Source of the DNA: Thermoanaerobaculia bacterium
GTDB lineage: Bacteria; Acidobacteriota; Thermoanaerobaculia; Multivoradales; J023
Length of the DNA stretch: 60,129 nt
Reading direction: 5' to 3'
Assembly: GCA_030431255.1 (NCBI GenBank)
Contig: JAUIJL010000035.1
Coordinates: 1 to 60,129, forward strand
Below the pieces are notes generated by a model. It was not told where the DNA came from. It saw only the letters and a program-made list of their open reading frames with translations, and made no database searches. Shown piece by piece: positions 9,665 through 18,309 of the stretch; position 1 is the stretch's first letter; the number at the start of each line of letters is the position of its first letter. Made by a program: the position numbers and the translations under genes.

Positions 9665-10642
9665 ATGCCTCGTTCTCCACTTTCCATGATGTCGACGCTG
9701 TTGTTGATCGTCGGCTTGTCGCCATGGCTTTTCGTCGCCGACGCGAACGCGCAGAGCCCACAGCAGGTTCAGCAGCTGCTCGACGCCGAGCAGCCGGGCC
9801 TCGCGCTCGACATGCTGAGCCGCATGATCAAAGGCAAAAAACCCACCGCCGAGCAGCTCATGCTGCGGGGCACCGCCCGCTTGATGTTGGGTGAGATCAA
9901 GGCCGGCGCCACGGATTTAGAGAAATCCTTGGCCAAAGACCCCACCTTGAGGCAAAGCTGGGTCAATCTCGGGGGTCTCGAAATCGCCGAAGGCAACTAT
10001 GACGCCGCCGAAAAGGCATTCCGCAAGGCCTACCAGCTGGCGCCGGATTTGCCGGACAGCCACCTCAATCTAGGCGCGGCGCTGATGCTGTTGCGCCGGG
10101 GCGGCGAGGCGGAGCCTCACTTTGAGCAATATCTGAAGCTCGAAGGGGGGTCGGCGGAGGCTCAATATTTGGTGGCGACCAACTACGCCATCGGCGACGT
10201 TGAGCATCTGGCGATCAAGGCCCTCGAAGCGGCCATCGCCCAGGACGAAAAAATGCGCTTGCGGGCCCGACGGGACAGCCGATTCGTGGCCTTGGACAGT
10301 CTGGAATATCGGGTCCTGCTCAACACCGACAACTATCAGCCGCCCCCGGGATCCCATCAGGTGGAAGCCGCCTTTCGCCAGCCTTACAACCAACAAGACG
10401 GCGAGCTGCTCTACGCCGTGCTCGAAGCCCTACGCTCCCTGGGCATCTCCTACGATCCCGAGGTGGAGGCCGCCGCGAAATGGGCCATTGTCTGGGGCGA
10501 CTTGCGGATCAAGCTGCGCAACCAGGCGAACGGCACAGGAGTCGTGGCCCTGAGCGCCGCTCCGAGCCGCTATTCCGCGGACGAGTTTCACCGTTTATCC
10601 CAACGCATCTTCCAGGAAATTCACCGAACCATTGGGCAATGA
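9665..10642 (+). CDS. Secreted tetratricopeptide-repeat protein
   Basis: Starting at the ATG at 9665 gives 325 aa with a clean signal peptide (MPRSPLSMMS, a hydrophobic core, then ADANA-Q), so this start is preferred over the TTG at 9554. AAGGAG lies 9 bp upstream. Residues about 45-180 hold three to four TPR-like helical pairs, for example WVNLGGLEIAEGNYDAAEKA followed by LNLGAALMLLRRGGEAEPHF. The C-terminal half (about 180-325) has no recognised domain. It probably acts as a periplasmic or outer-membrane scaffold. The next gene, an FG-GAP/ASPIC protein, is 119 bp downstream on the same strand; TPR and CRTAC1-like proteins are often neighbours in Acidobacteria and Planctomycetes. A possible -10 (TATACT, 9572-9577) lies upstream without a good -35. 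Confidence 0.85.
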   Translation: MPRSPLSMMSTLLLIVGLSPWLFVADANAQSPQQVQQLLDAEQPGLALDMLSRMIKGKKPTAEQLMLRGTARLMLGEIKAGATDLEKSLAKDPTLRQSWVNLGGLEIAEGNYDAAEKAFRKAYQLAPDLPDSHLNLGAALMLLRRGGEAEPHFEQYLKLEGGSAEAQYLVATNYAIGDVEHLAIKALEAAIAQDEKMRLRARRDSRFVALDSLEYRVLLNTDNYQPPPGSHQVEAAFRQPYNQQDGELLYAVLEALRSLGISYDPEVEAAAKWAIVWGDLRIKLRNQANGTGVVALSAAPSRYSADEFHRLSQRIFQEIHRTIGQ

Positions 10643-10761
10643 GGGCAATGAGCTCGCGTCCGAGATCTCACTGCCAAAAATTTCGCGGCCAAGGTCTCCA
10701 TTCCTGCGTTTCCGCTCACTGACTTAAATCATCCGGGCTGCGGCCTTTGAGGATATCCACT

Positions 10762-12633
10762 ATGTCCGATCACAAATCCAATTCCGATCTCCCCGACTCT
10801 TACGACCCCGAGCTCGAAGAAGGCGAAGAACATGTCGACGACACGATTATCGGCGTGGCTTTTCGTCGCAGCCTGATCGCCTTCGCAGCCCTGGCGTTGA
10901 TCATCGGTGGCGTGGTCTGGTGGCTGCAGCAAGAGGAAGAGCTCGGGGAGGAAGTGGAGTTGCTCGCCGAAGCGCCGCAACAAGTGGAAGCGACGTCGCT
11001 CCAAATTCCGGACCTGCCCTTTGTCGACGTCACCGCTGAAGCGGGCATCGACTTCAAACACGAAAACGGGGCGCAAGGCGAGAAGCTCCTACCGGAGACC
11101 ATGGGCTCGGGCGCGGCGTTTTTCGACCCCGACTCGGACGGCGATTTGGACCTCTTCTTGGTCAACGGCACCCAATGGCCCCACACCGCCGGCCGAAAAG
11201 CCGCCTCGTCGGCCCTTTACCGCAACGACGGCAGCGGTCGATTCGAGAACGTGACGAGCGAGATGGGTTTGACCACCGACTTCTACGGCACCGGTGTGGC
11301 CATCGGCGATGTGGACGGCGATGGTCGACCGGACATCTTCATTGCCGCTGTGGGCAGCAACCACCTCTATCTCAACCGCGGGGCGTCTTTTGAGGACGTG
11401 ACCTCACGAGCCGGTGTCGCCGGAGCGGACGATATGTGGTCCACCAGCGCCGCCTTCGGCGATTTCGATCGCGACGGCGACCTCGACCTCTTCGTGTGCA
11501 ACTACGTCCAATGGTCCCGACAGATCGACGCCGAGGTCGACTACCGCCTGACGGGCGTGGGCCGAGCCTACGGTCCGCCGGTGAACTACCGTGGCACCTT
11601 CTCCTACCTCTACCGCAATCTCGGAGACGGCACCTTTGAGGACATCTCCGAAGCGGCCGGATTGCACGTCCGCAACCCTGCCACGGACGTGCCGGTGGGC
11701 AAAGGCCTGGGTGTGTCGCCGGTCGATATCGACGGCGACGGCTACTTGGACCTCCTGGTCGCCAACGACACGGTGCAGAACTTCCTCTTCCACAACAAAG
11801 GTGACGGCACCTTTGAGGAAACCGGCGAGCTGTTCGGCCTAGCCTACGGTCGAGCCGGCGAGGCGACCGGTGCCATGGGCATCGACGCCGCTCATTACCG
11901 CAACGACTCGGATCTGGGTTTTGCCATCGGCAACTTCGCCAACGAAATGACGTCTCTCTACATGTCCCAAGGAGACGCGACCCTTTTCGTCGACGAAGCG
12001 ATCACCGACGGCATCGGCGCCCCCAGCCGAACGGCCCTTTCCTTCGGCGTGCTCTTCTTCGATGCCGATCTGGACGGCCGTCTCGACCTTGTGCAAACCA
12101 ACGGTCATTTGGAGAACGAGATTCAGTCCGTAGACCCGAGCCAGAGCTATGAGCAACCCGCTCAGCTGTTTTGGAATGCGGGCGCGGGCGCTCGGTCGAC
12201 CTTTGTCGACGTGCCGCTGGAAAAGCTCGGCGACCTGGATCGCCCACTTGTGGGTCGCAGCAGCGCCTACGGTGATATCGACGGTGACGGCGATCTAGAC
12301 CTGATCCTGACCCAAGCCGGCCGGGAGCCCCTGCTCCTGCGCAACGATCAAGCCACCGGCTCCCATTGGTTGCGGCTGAAGCTGAGCCAGCCAGGCGCCA
12401 ACTCCCAGGCGATCGGCGCCTGGGTCGAGGCCCGGGTCGGCGACTTGCGCCTGCGCCGCCAAGTCATGCCCACCCGCGGCTACCAAAGCCAAAGCGACTC
12501 CGCGATTACCCTCGGGCTGGGGCAGGCGACCGCCTTGGACGGCCTGGATATCCTCTGGCCCGACGGCACCCGCCAGACCGTAGATCCTGGCGGCCTCGGA
12601 ATCGACCAAGTGGTGGAGATCCATAAGGGCTAG
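10762..12633 (+). CDS. Membrane-anchored FG-GAP/VCBS repeat protein with ASPIC/UnbV domain (CRTAC1-like)
   Basis: The 623-aa protein begins at the ATG at 10762 (GAGGA 8 bp upstream; a TTG at 10747 is the alternative). An acidic N-terminus is followed by one transmembrane helix at about 31-52. At least six FG-GAP blades carry calcium-binding loops of the DxDxDGxxD type (DSDGDLDLF, DVDGDGRPDIF, DFDRDGDLDLF, DIDGDGYLDLL, DADLDGRLDLV, DIDGDGDLDLI), predicting a seven- or eight-bladed propeller. The end (about 545-620) is an ASPIC/UnbV domain (GAWVEARVG, MPTRGYQSQSD, LDILWPDG). It is probably an extracytoplasmic binding or adhesion protein, with unknown ligand. Confidence 0.9.
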   Translation: MSDHKSNSDLPDSYDPELEEGEEHVDDTIIGVAFRRSLIAFAALALIIGGVVWWLQQEEELGEEVELLAEAPQQVEATSLQIPDLPFVDVTAEAGIDFKHENGAQGEKLLPETMGSGAAFFDPDSDGDLDLFLVNGTQWPHTAGRKAASSALYRNDGSGRFENVTSEMGLTTDFYGTGVAIGDVDGDGRPDIFIAAVGSNHLYLNRGASFEDVTSRAGVAGADDMWSTSAAFGDFDRDGDLDLFVCNYVQWSRQIDAEVDYRLTGVGRAYGPPVNYRGTFSYLYRNLGDGTFEDISEAAGLHVRNPATDVPVGKGLGVSPVDIDGDGYLDLLVANDTVQNFLFHNKGDGTFEETGELFGLAYGRAGEATGAMGIDAAHYRNDSDLGFAIGNFANEMTSLYMSQGDATLFVDEAITDGIGAPSRTALSFGVLFFDADLDGRLDLVQTNGHLENEIQSVDPSQSYEQPAQLFWNAGAGARSTFVDVPLEKLGDLDRPLVGRSSAYGDIDGDGDLDLILTQAGREPLLLRNDQATGSHWLRLKLSQPGANSQAIGAWVEARVGDLRLRRQVMPTRGYQSQSDSAITLGLGQATALDGLDILWPDGTRQTVDPGGLGIDQVVEIHKG

Positions 12634-12971
12634 CAAAGCTCAAATCGTCAAGACTTGCCTTCCGATTGCAGGGTTGGGGCTTGCCCCCAACCGAGAGCCG
12701 CGTCTGCAAAAGGCACATCGGCTTTGTAAAGCTTACAGAAAACTCGTCCTTTCCATCGGCCGGCCCCCGCTTTCAATGCGATTTCGGGGTTGGCATTCAT
12801 TTTGCTCTTCTAATTACATGAGTCGCATCTGGATCATCCAGATCAAATTCCGCGGAGCCGGCTCGCAGCCGGCTCTGCAACCTTCAACTCCCTTCGAAAC
12901 GAAAGCGCGCTCGCCGCGATTCACGGCCGAGACCTTCCGCGCCGAAGGTTGCATCACCAAGGAGCTACCTC
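12634..12971. other. 338-bp intergenic region rich in palindromes
   Basis: I see no gene here. It holds three separate dyads: a hairpin with 8-bp arms at 12672-12692 (GGTTGGGG / CCCCAACC, loop CTTGC), a 7-1-7 palindrome at 12828-12842 (TCTGGAT-C-ATCCAGA), and a 12-bp-stem hairpin at 12852-12878 listed separately. GCAACCTTC (12877-12885) and GAAGGTTGC (about 12945-12953) are also inverted copies. None is followed by a T-tract, so these look more like REP-type or regulatory elements than standard terminators. Confidence 0.6.
12852..12878. repeat. Perfect GC hairpin, REP-like
   Basis: GAGCCGGCT (12855-12863) and AGCCGGCTC (12867-12875) pair perfectly around a 3-nt loop, with three more outer pairs including one G-T. 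No run of T follows in either direction. It lies between the FG-GAP gene and the DUF1328 gene, about 95 bp before the latter's start. Confidence 0.7.
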
Positions 12972-13133
12972 ATGCTTAGATGGGCACTCGGATTTTTCAT
13001 CATCGCTTTGATCGCCGCAGTTTTCGGATTCGGTGGTATCGCCGTGGCCGCTTCGGAAATCGCCAAAGTCATCTTCTTTGTCTTCTTGATCCTCTTTGCC
13101 ATCGCCTTATTCAGAGGCACGGTCAAAGTCTGA
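12972..13133 (+). CDS. DUF1328 (YtjA-type) small membrane protein
   Basis: This 53-aa gene starts [10 protein letters not shown] and ends FRGTVKV. It has two hydrophobic helices separated by the short [11 protein letters not shown] turn, which matches the size and pattern of the DUF1328/YtjA family (MLRWAlxFlixAliAaxxGF-GgIA-aaaxIAKilFfiFlilFii). AAGGAG sits 7 bp before the ATG. The family is widespread, often stress-induced, and has no assigned biochemical role. It sits alone between the FG-GAP gene and the TVP38 operon, 79 bp upstream of the latter, so it could be its first member. Confidence 0.9.
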   Translation: MLRWALGFFIIALIAAVFGFGGIAVAASEIAKVIFFVFLILFAIALFRGTVKV

Positions 13134-13212
13134 CCTCGCTTGGCCACCGACCTCTCTTGCGCACCTAACCTAGTGCACCCCAACCCAGTGCACCTGAACC
13201 CCAAAGGCCCCC

Positions 13213-14085
13213 ATGATCAGCCCCGCTACCGACAGCCCCACCTCCCCCTTGACCGCGTTCAAGGACGCCGCGCCCGGCACAATCTTGGGCCGGCACCGAG
13301 ACACAGCCCTCAAGCTGGTGGTGGTGGTGGCGTTGGTCGCCCTCAGCGCGCTGACTTGGCGCTACGGAGCCGAGCTGAAGACCTTCGTCGCCGATTTCAC
13401 CGAGCGACTCGCCGATCAAGGATCCTTGGGCATCACCACCTTCGTAGGTATCGGGGTGCTGTGGATTCTGCTGCTCATGCCCGCGTCGATGGTCTTTCTC
13501 GCCGCCGGCGCGACCTGGGGGCTCAAATGGGGCCTATTGATCGCCTTCAGCACCAATTTCCTCTCCGGAGTGGCGGCATTCGGCATCGCCAAATACTTCA
13601 TCGAGCCGTACCTCGCTAAACGCCAAAGAAAGGGCTCTGCAGCCGACGGCGTAAAGCCAGACGGCTCGAAGCCAGACGGCTTAAAGCCCAACGGCTCGAA
13701 GCTCGCACTAGTCCGAGGAGCGGTGCAGCGGGAAGGACCGAGGGGCGCCGCGTTGCTGCGCTTTTCCGCCCTTCCCGTCTGGGCCGTCAACTACGGGCTC
13801 GGTGCTTCAGGCCTCTCGTGGAAGCATTATCTAGTCGCCGGCTTCGCCATTTTGCCCAACACCTGGACTTTCGTCGCCGCGGGTCACGCGGCGGGTCTGG
13901 CATCTCAGAATGCATCTCGAAGCACCGCGGAGTGGGCTCTGCTCATCGCCAGCATCGTCGGTACCGTTCTGGTGATGGCGCTGCTCGGTCGACGGGCGAA
14001 ACAAATTCTCGACAACACCTCGGGCTCGTCCGACGATTCGGACGGTCCATTCCAGATAAACGCACAGAAAGCATCCCGATCATGA
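13213..14085 (+). CDS. TVP38/TMEM64 (VTT/DedA-type) membrane protein
   Basis: The 290-aa protein has about five to six hydrophobic segments and the VTT core: PASMVFLAAGATWGLKWGLLIAF, then after an insert RFSALPVWAVNYGLGASGLSWKHYLVAGFAILPNTWTFVAAG. The family includes lipid scramblase-like and transport proteins of the inner membrane. A hydrophilic insert at about 145-165 consists of four near-identical pentapeptides (DGVKP DGSKP DGLKP NGSKL) encoded by a 15-bp tandem repeat. Its stop overlaps the next gene's start in ATGA, so it is translationally coupled to the ATP-grasp gene. Its exact substrate cannot be read from sequence. Confidence 0.85.
   Translation: MISPATDSPTSPLTAFKDAAPGTILGRHRDTALKLVVVVALVALSALTWRYGAELKTFVADFTERLADQGSLGITTFVGIGVLWILLLMPASMVFLAAGATWGLKWGLLIAFSTNFLSGVAAFGIAKYFIEPYLAKRQRKGSAADGVKPDGSKPDGLKPNGSKLALVRGAVQREGPRGAALLRFSALPVWAVNYGLGASGLSWKHYLVAGFAILPNTWTFVAAGHAAGLASQNASRSTAEWALLIASIVGTVLVMALLGRRAKQILDNTSGSSDDSDGPFQINAQKASRS
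13645..13704 (+). repeat. 15-bp in-frame tandem repeat, 4 units
   Basis: Four 15-bp units (type GACGGCTCGAAGCCA) lie within the TVP38-like gene and add a charged pentapeptide repeat between two membrane regions. The units differ at a few positions and all keep the frame. Confidence 0.85.
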
Positions 14086-15509
14086 ATTCCCCAACGCCCG
14101 CCGCAGACTTCCAAGCGTCGACGGGCTCGGACGCCGATTCCCAGCCGAAGGGACGGGCAATCGTCACCTTCGGCCGCGGCTGGCACTCCTTGGCGGTAGC
14201 TCGCAGCCTCGCCGCCAAAGGGATCGAGGTGATCAGCGCCGACGTGTACGGCCTCACCCCGGGAGCCCTGTCGAAGCACACCACGGACTCCTTCACCTAC
14301 CCCGATCCGTCGGAGGAGCCCGAGCAATTCCTCGATGTTCTCGAATCCGAGATCCGGCAACGCCGACCCGAAGACGGCGTGCCCTATGTGTTGCAGCCGG
14401 TGCAACAGGAAACATATTTAATTTCCAAACACCGGGAACGCTTCAAGGGGTTGATCGACCTGGCCCTGCCCGATAACGACCTGCTCGACCGGGTACGAGA
14501 CAAGGGTGAGCTGGCGGCCATGGCCTCGGAAATCGGTCTCAACGTGCCGACCACATGGCGCTTTGACGAAACACCCACACCGGAGCAGCTCGCTCGGGTC
14601 GACGTGCCCGCGATCATCAAGATTCCCCGTGGAGCCGGCGGCGTGGGCATGGTGCGTGTGGACCGCCACGACGAGCTGGCCACAGCCTATGAGCAGATTT
14701 ACGAAAAACACGGCACTCTGCCGCTGATCCAAGAAATCGTCGAAGGCGAGGACATCTGCGTCACCGCGATCTGCGATCAGGGCCGAGTCCATGCGCTGAT
14801 GACCTACCGCAATCGTCATAAGGCCGCATCGTCAGCCCCCGGGTCCGTGCGCGAGACCATCGCCGCACCCGCCGCGGAGCAAGCCACCGAAACCCTGCTC
14901 TCCGAGCTCGGCTGGCACGGTGTGGCACAGCTGGATTTCATGTGGGACGGTGAGTCCGAGCCTTGGTTGATCGAAATCAACCCTCGTCTTTTCGGTGGGG
15001 TCTTTCAAACCGTGGCCTCGGGCATCGACTTCCCCTGGATTCTTTTCTGCTTGGCGAGCGGCCTGCCGTTACCGAAACCGGTACAACCCGAGCTCGGAGT
15101 GCGCACGGAGACGCCGGTGGTGGGCTTCCTGAGCATCCTGCGCGAAATGCTTGCGGACGACGAAAATTCCACTCTTTTCGACGAGCTGTCCTCGGCCTGG
15201 CGCTCCTCACGCATGGTCTCCTCCCTGGGAGGCATCAGCGCGGGAATGAACGCCTTCCTCAGCCAAACCGCCGAGATCCTCAATCCGACGGAACGCTGGG
15301 AGCGGATTCAAGAGCTCTTCGACGAAAACGAGGACAACATTTCGCAGCTGATGTTCACATCCGACCCAACCGCTTCTTTGGGCTTGCTCTATCCGCTGGC
15401 GATTTTTCTCAAACACGGAAGGATCGACGAAGAGCTGCTCCACGGCTCCTCTCCGGTAGACGATGAAGCGAGTCTGGAGAAGGTAGAGGAGGAGGTGGGA
15501 CGCTCGTGA
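14082..15509 (+). CDS. ATP-grasp carboxylate-amine ligase-like protein
   Basis: The ATG at 14082 overlaps the upstream stop (ATGA) and gives 475 aa; in-frame codons farther upstream are the TVP38 gene read in another frame. The N-terminal pre-ATP-grasp region (AIVTFGRGWHSLAVARSLAAKGIEV) is followed by an ATP-grasp fold at about 130-330. That fold has a Gly-rich loop (IIKIPRGAGGVGMVRV), an adenine-hinge segment (LPLIQEIVEGEDICVTAI) and metal ligands (QLDFMWDG...WLIEINPRLFGG). ATP-grasp enzymes form amide or thioester bonds through acyl phosphates. The overlapping downstream amidohydrolase suggests they make and trim, or ligate and transfer nitrogen to, the same small molecule. The substrate is unknown. 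Confidence 0.85.
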   Translation: MNSPTPAADFQASTGSDADSQPKGRAIVTFGRGWHSLAVARSLAAKGIEVISADVYGLTPGALSKHTTDSFTYPDPSEEPEQFLDVLESEIRQRRPEDGVPYVLQPVQQETYLISKHRERFKGLIDLALPDNDLLDRVRDKGELAAMASEIGLNVPTTWRFDETPTPEQLARVDVPAIIKIPRGAGGVGMVRVDRHDELATAYEQIYEKHGTLPLIQEIVEGEDICVTAICDQGRVHALMTYRNRHKAASSAPGSVRETIAAPAAEQATETLLSELGWHGVAQLDFMWDGESEPWLIEINPRLFGGVFQTVASGIDFPWILFCLASGLPLPKPVQPELGVRTETPVVGFLSILREMLADDENSTLFDELSSAWRSSRMVSSLGGISAGMNAFLSQTAEILNPTERWERIQELFDENEDNISQLMFTSDPTASLGLLYPLAIFLKHGRIDEELLHGSSPVDDEASLEKVEEEVGRS

Positions 15510-16219
15510 GCCGACCCCGCGTTCTGCTCTCCCTCGACAGCTCCTGGTGGAATCGTTTCGGGTTTAGCCGCTTCACCTACGGCCGCATGTTGCGACGGGC
15601 CGGCTGTGAGCCCAAATCCATTCGGTTTCGCGACGTCGCCAAAGGCGAGCTTCAGAAACGGCTCCAAGGCATCGACGGCATCGTGTTGAGCGGCGGTGGT
15701 GATCTATCGAGCGATCTGTACGAAACGGATATTTCTCATCTTAAGGGGGTTAAACCCCTGCGAGATCGTTTCGAGCTGTCATTGCTGGATTTGGCCACCG
15801 ACCAGGATTTACCGGTGCTCGGCATTTGTCGCGGCGCCCAGTTGCTCAATGTTTATCGTGGAGGCACCAACCACAGCCTGCGTCGGGATCCGTCCCTGGT
15901 CCGCCGTCATCGACGCCGGGGTCGGCATCCGGTCAAGCTGCTCAAGGGCTCGCGCCTCAGCAGAATCTTGCCGGAAGCCGGTGACGAGCTGTCGGTCTCC
16001 AGCTACCACGCCCACGCCGTGCTCGAATGTGGCCACGGAATGCGCCCCGCGGCTCAGGCACCCGACGGGGTGGTGGAGGCCATTGAGGCGGTGGACGAAT
16101 CCACTTGGCAATTCGGCATCCAATGGCATCCGGAGTGGATGATCGGCGACCGATTCCAAATGAGCATTCTGCGCGATTTCGGCCGAGCCGCTAGAAGCCG
16201 CGCCCAACCTACGGATTAG
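15506..16219 (+). CDS. Class I glutamine amidotransferase-like gamma-glutamyl hydrolase (peptidase C26 / PuuD-type)
   Basis: The 237-aa protein starts at a GTG overlapping the upstream stop (GTGA) with AGGAGG-type SD sequence about 8 bp ahead. It keeps the catalytic triad: nucleophile Cys108 in LGICRGAQLLN, and His208 and Glu210 in GIQWHPEW. An SGGGDL oxyanion-region motif near 62-67 is typical of C26 gamma-glutamyl hydrolases, as are H-S-L and S-S-Y-H-x-H-A. Members cleave gamma-glutamyl amides such as gamma-glutamyl-GABA. Together with the ATP-grasp gene it suggests a gamma-glutamyl or related amide metabolite. Its last 11 bp overlap the convergent EEP gene. Confidence 0.9.
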   Translation: MSRPRVLLSLDSSWWNRFGFSRFTYGRMLRRAGCEPKSIRFRDVAKGELQKRLQGIDGIVLSGGGDLSSDLYETDISHLKGVKPLRDRFELSLLDLATDQDLPVLGICRGAQLLNVYRGGTNHSLRRDPSLVRRHRRRGRHPVKLLKGSRLSRILPEAGDELSVSSYHAHAVLECGHGMRPAAQAPDGVVEAIEAVDESTWQFGIQWHPEWMIGDRFQMSILRDFGRAARSRAQPTD

Positions 16220-18293
16220 ATCCTTGGGGATCCGGCTTTTCCGGCTCCGCATCCGGCGACATGTCGGAGGCTGCATCGAGCTTGTCGATCACCTCTTCGA
16301 AGTCGTTTCCCTGGGGCGTCGGTGCCTCCTGATGGACGGGACCTTGCTCGTCCAAGGTCAGCTCGACGAAGACGGGAAAGTGGTCGCTGCCGATCGCCGG
16401 CGGGCGCTCGATGCGCACCAATTTGAAATGATGGCTGTGAAATACGTGATCCAAGGGCCAGCGCATGAACGGAATCTCGGCGTGGAACGTGCTGTAAAGC
16501 CCGCGTCCGATCCGAGGATCCAGCATGCCGCTGGTGCGTTGGAATAGGCGCGTGGTGTGGGACCACGCGACATCGTTCAAATCTCCGGCGATCACCGCCG
16601 GAAATCCGCTGGTTTTGGCCGCCAATCCGGCGATTAAGATTTCCGCGTCCCGCTCGGTGGTTTCCGTGCTCTCCGCCGGATACGGCGGCTTGGGATGCAG
16701 CAGGTGGAGATCCACGATCTCTCCGCTGTCGAGCACGGCCCGGGCAAACATGCTCGGCACTCCTGGATCCATCAAATAGCGAATCTCCGGCTCGAGCAGC
16801 TTCAGCCGGGAATAGAACATCATGCCGTAGGTGTCTTCCAGCGGTTTCTCGATGCGGTAGGGATAGCTCTCTTCGAGCACCGCCATTTGCTCGGCCCACC
16901 AACGGTCTGGCTCCAACACCAAGAGCAGGTCCGGCTGAAGATCTTGCACCAAGTCCACCAAGCGATGCGCTTGCCGGTTGTGCATCAGAATATTCGCCAC
17001 CATCAGCGATAGGGTGCGATCGGGATCCACCGACTCGGCGACCAGAGATTGTTCTTGGGCCAGCGGTGTGTAGGGAAAGATCCGCCCCGTGTGCAGAGCG
17101 AGAGCTACACCCACCAGACCGTAGAGGATCCACTCGGGCCGGCTCATCGGGTACCGCACGGCAAAGCGCACCAATAAGATCAGCATTCCGACGAGCAGAA
17201 CTTGGACGCGGGGAAAGTCCCAGGCACGGATCCACCAAACGTCGAATCGCAGCAGGGGAAAGATCGACACGATCACCAGGATCGAAGCCACCAAGGACAG
17301 GAAATTTTGCGGCCAAGACATCGGAGAGCTCATACCTCGTAGATTCAGCTTCTGGTACGTGACCTGAAGGGCACGAATGATTGGAGTATAAGCCGGCTCT
17401 CCCCTGAATCCCCTAGGCTTCGACCCCACCGCCTCGCGCAGACCCCTCAGCACGGCCGGCGGGCCTAAGGCCAACAACAGCCACATGCCGATAGCCGCGA
17501 CGCCCAGGATCTCTTTCGAGTCGTGAGTCTCATAATCCCCCTGGCTCTTGCGGGAAAATTTGTGGGCCGCGAAGTCCTCGGCATCCAGGGGTTTCAATGG
17601 AGCGACCATCTCCCGCCACGAGGGTTGCTCGAGCTCGACATCCGTCGGCAGCATCGATAGGTGATTCCAGGTCTGTACGGCGGCGATCAGCCGGGAGCCC
17701 TCCAGCACGGGGCTGATCGTCTCGGTGCTTAGGAGAAGTCCGTCTTTCGAACGGACCTCTTGTTGAAATTGCCCACCGGCTTGCCGCTCCACCCGTGTCA
17801 GACAGTGGGCGGGAAGTCGCTGGAAAAAACCATCCTCGCAGGCGGTTTCGAAGAGAGCACCCAGCAGGTCACCCGTCTTCGGGTCCACGGAGACTTGAAA
17901 AAACTCGATGTCGTAGAGCGGATAACCGAAATAGGCGGCCCGAAAGAGGGCATACATCCGGTTGACGGTCTTCTCCGGATGGATCTCGTTCTCCCAAACC
18001 CAATGGTAGATGAGGTCCACTCGACCACCGGCGTCCACCGCCTCGAACCAAATCCACAGCAGATCGGGCGAAGGGGTCGAGCCACGGAGCATCATGCGGG
18101 GTTGAAAAGCCGCCGCCAGATCCCGCACCGACACCCGATCGCTGCCCAGGTCGACCCGGCTCTCCGGCGCGAGCACCTCGTATGAACGCTCCGAGGTGCC
18201 GGTCACCGTCGCCGCGAGCAGCAGGGCGACGGGCAGCATGGCGACGACCCAAAGACCGAAAAACGCGCGCTGCAGAATGTGTCGGCTCCCCAC
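16209..18293 (-). CDS. Membrane-anchored endonuclease/exonuclease/phosphatase (EEP) family protein with large N-terminal domain
   Basis: The 694-aa protein combines an N-terminal membrane anchor (7-28), a roughly 230-aa extracytoplasmic domain of unknown type, four further hydrophobic helices between about 260 and 405, and a C-terminal EEP domain (about 425-650). EEP motifs present are LSLMVANILMHN, a metal-binding Glu segment (PDLLLVLEPD), VIAGDLNDVAW near 569, a WPLDHVF segment and the terminal GSDHFPVF near 632. The family hydrolyses phosphodiesters or phosphomonoesters of nucleic acids, lipids or inositol phosphates; a membrane setting favours a lipid or extracellular nucleic acid substrate. 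Typical bacterial membrane EEP proteins are about 330-380 aa, so the N-terminal half looks like a fusion. Confidence 0.85.
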   Translation of the reverse strand: MGSRHILQRAFFGLWVVAMLPVALLLAATVTGTSERSYEVLAPESRVDLGSDRVSVRDLAAAFQPRMMLRGSTPSPDLLWIWFEAVDAGGRVDLIYHWVWENEIHPEKTVNRMYALFRAAYFGYPLYDIEFFQVSVDPKTGDLLGALFETACEDGFFQRLPAHCLTRVERQAGGQFQQEVRSKDGLLLSTETISPVLEGSRLIAAVQTWNHLSMLPTDVELEQPSWREMVAPLKPLDAEDFAAHKFSRKSQGDYETHDSKEILGVAAIGMWLLLALGPPAVLRGLREAVGSKPRGFRGEPAYTPIIRALQVTYQKLNLRGMSSPMSWPQNFLSLVASILVIVSIFPLLRFDVWWIRAWDFPRVQVLLVGMLILLVRFAVRYPMSRPEWILYGLVGVALALHTGRIFPYTPLAQEQSLVAESVDPDRTLSLMVANILMHNRQAHRLVDLVQDLQPDLLLVLEPDRWWAEQMAVLEESYPYRIEKPLEDTYGMMFYSRLKLLEPEIRYLMDPGVPSMFARAVLDSGEIVDLHLLHPKPPYPAESTETTERDAEILIAGLAAKTSGFPAVIAGDLNDVAWSHTTRLFQRTSGMLDPRIGRGLYSTFHAEIPFMRWPLDHVFHSHHFKLVRIERPPAIGSDHFPVFVELTLDEQGPVHQEAPTPQGNDFEEVIDKLDAASDMSPDAEPEKPDPQGSNP

Positions 18294-18309
18294 TCTGAAT
18301 GGCTAGCGA

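Noticed and set aside
12674..12979. A 101-codon frame in the palindrome-rich gap
   Set aside because: It crosses the hairpins, has no SD and no family resemblance. The true gene here is the 53-aa DUF1328 gene at 12972.
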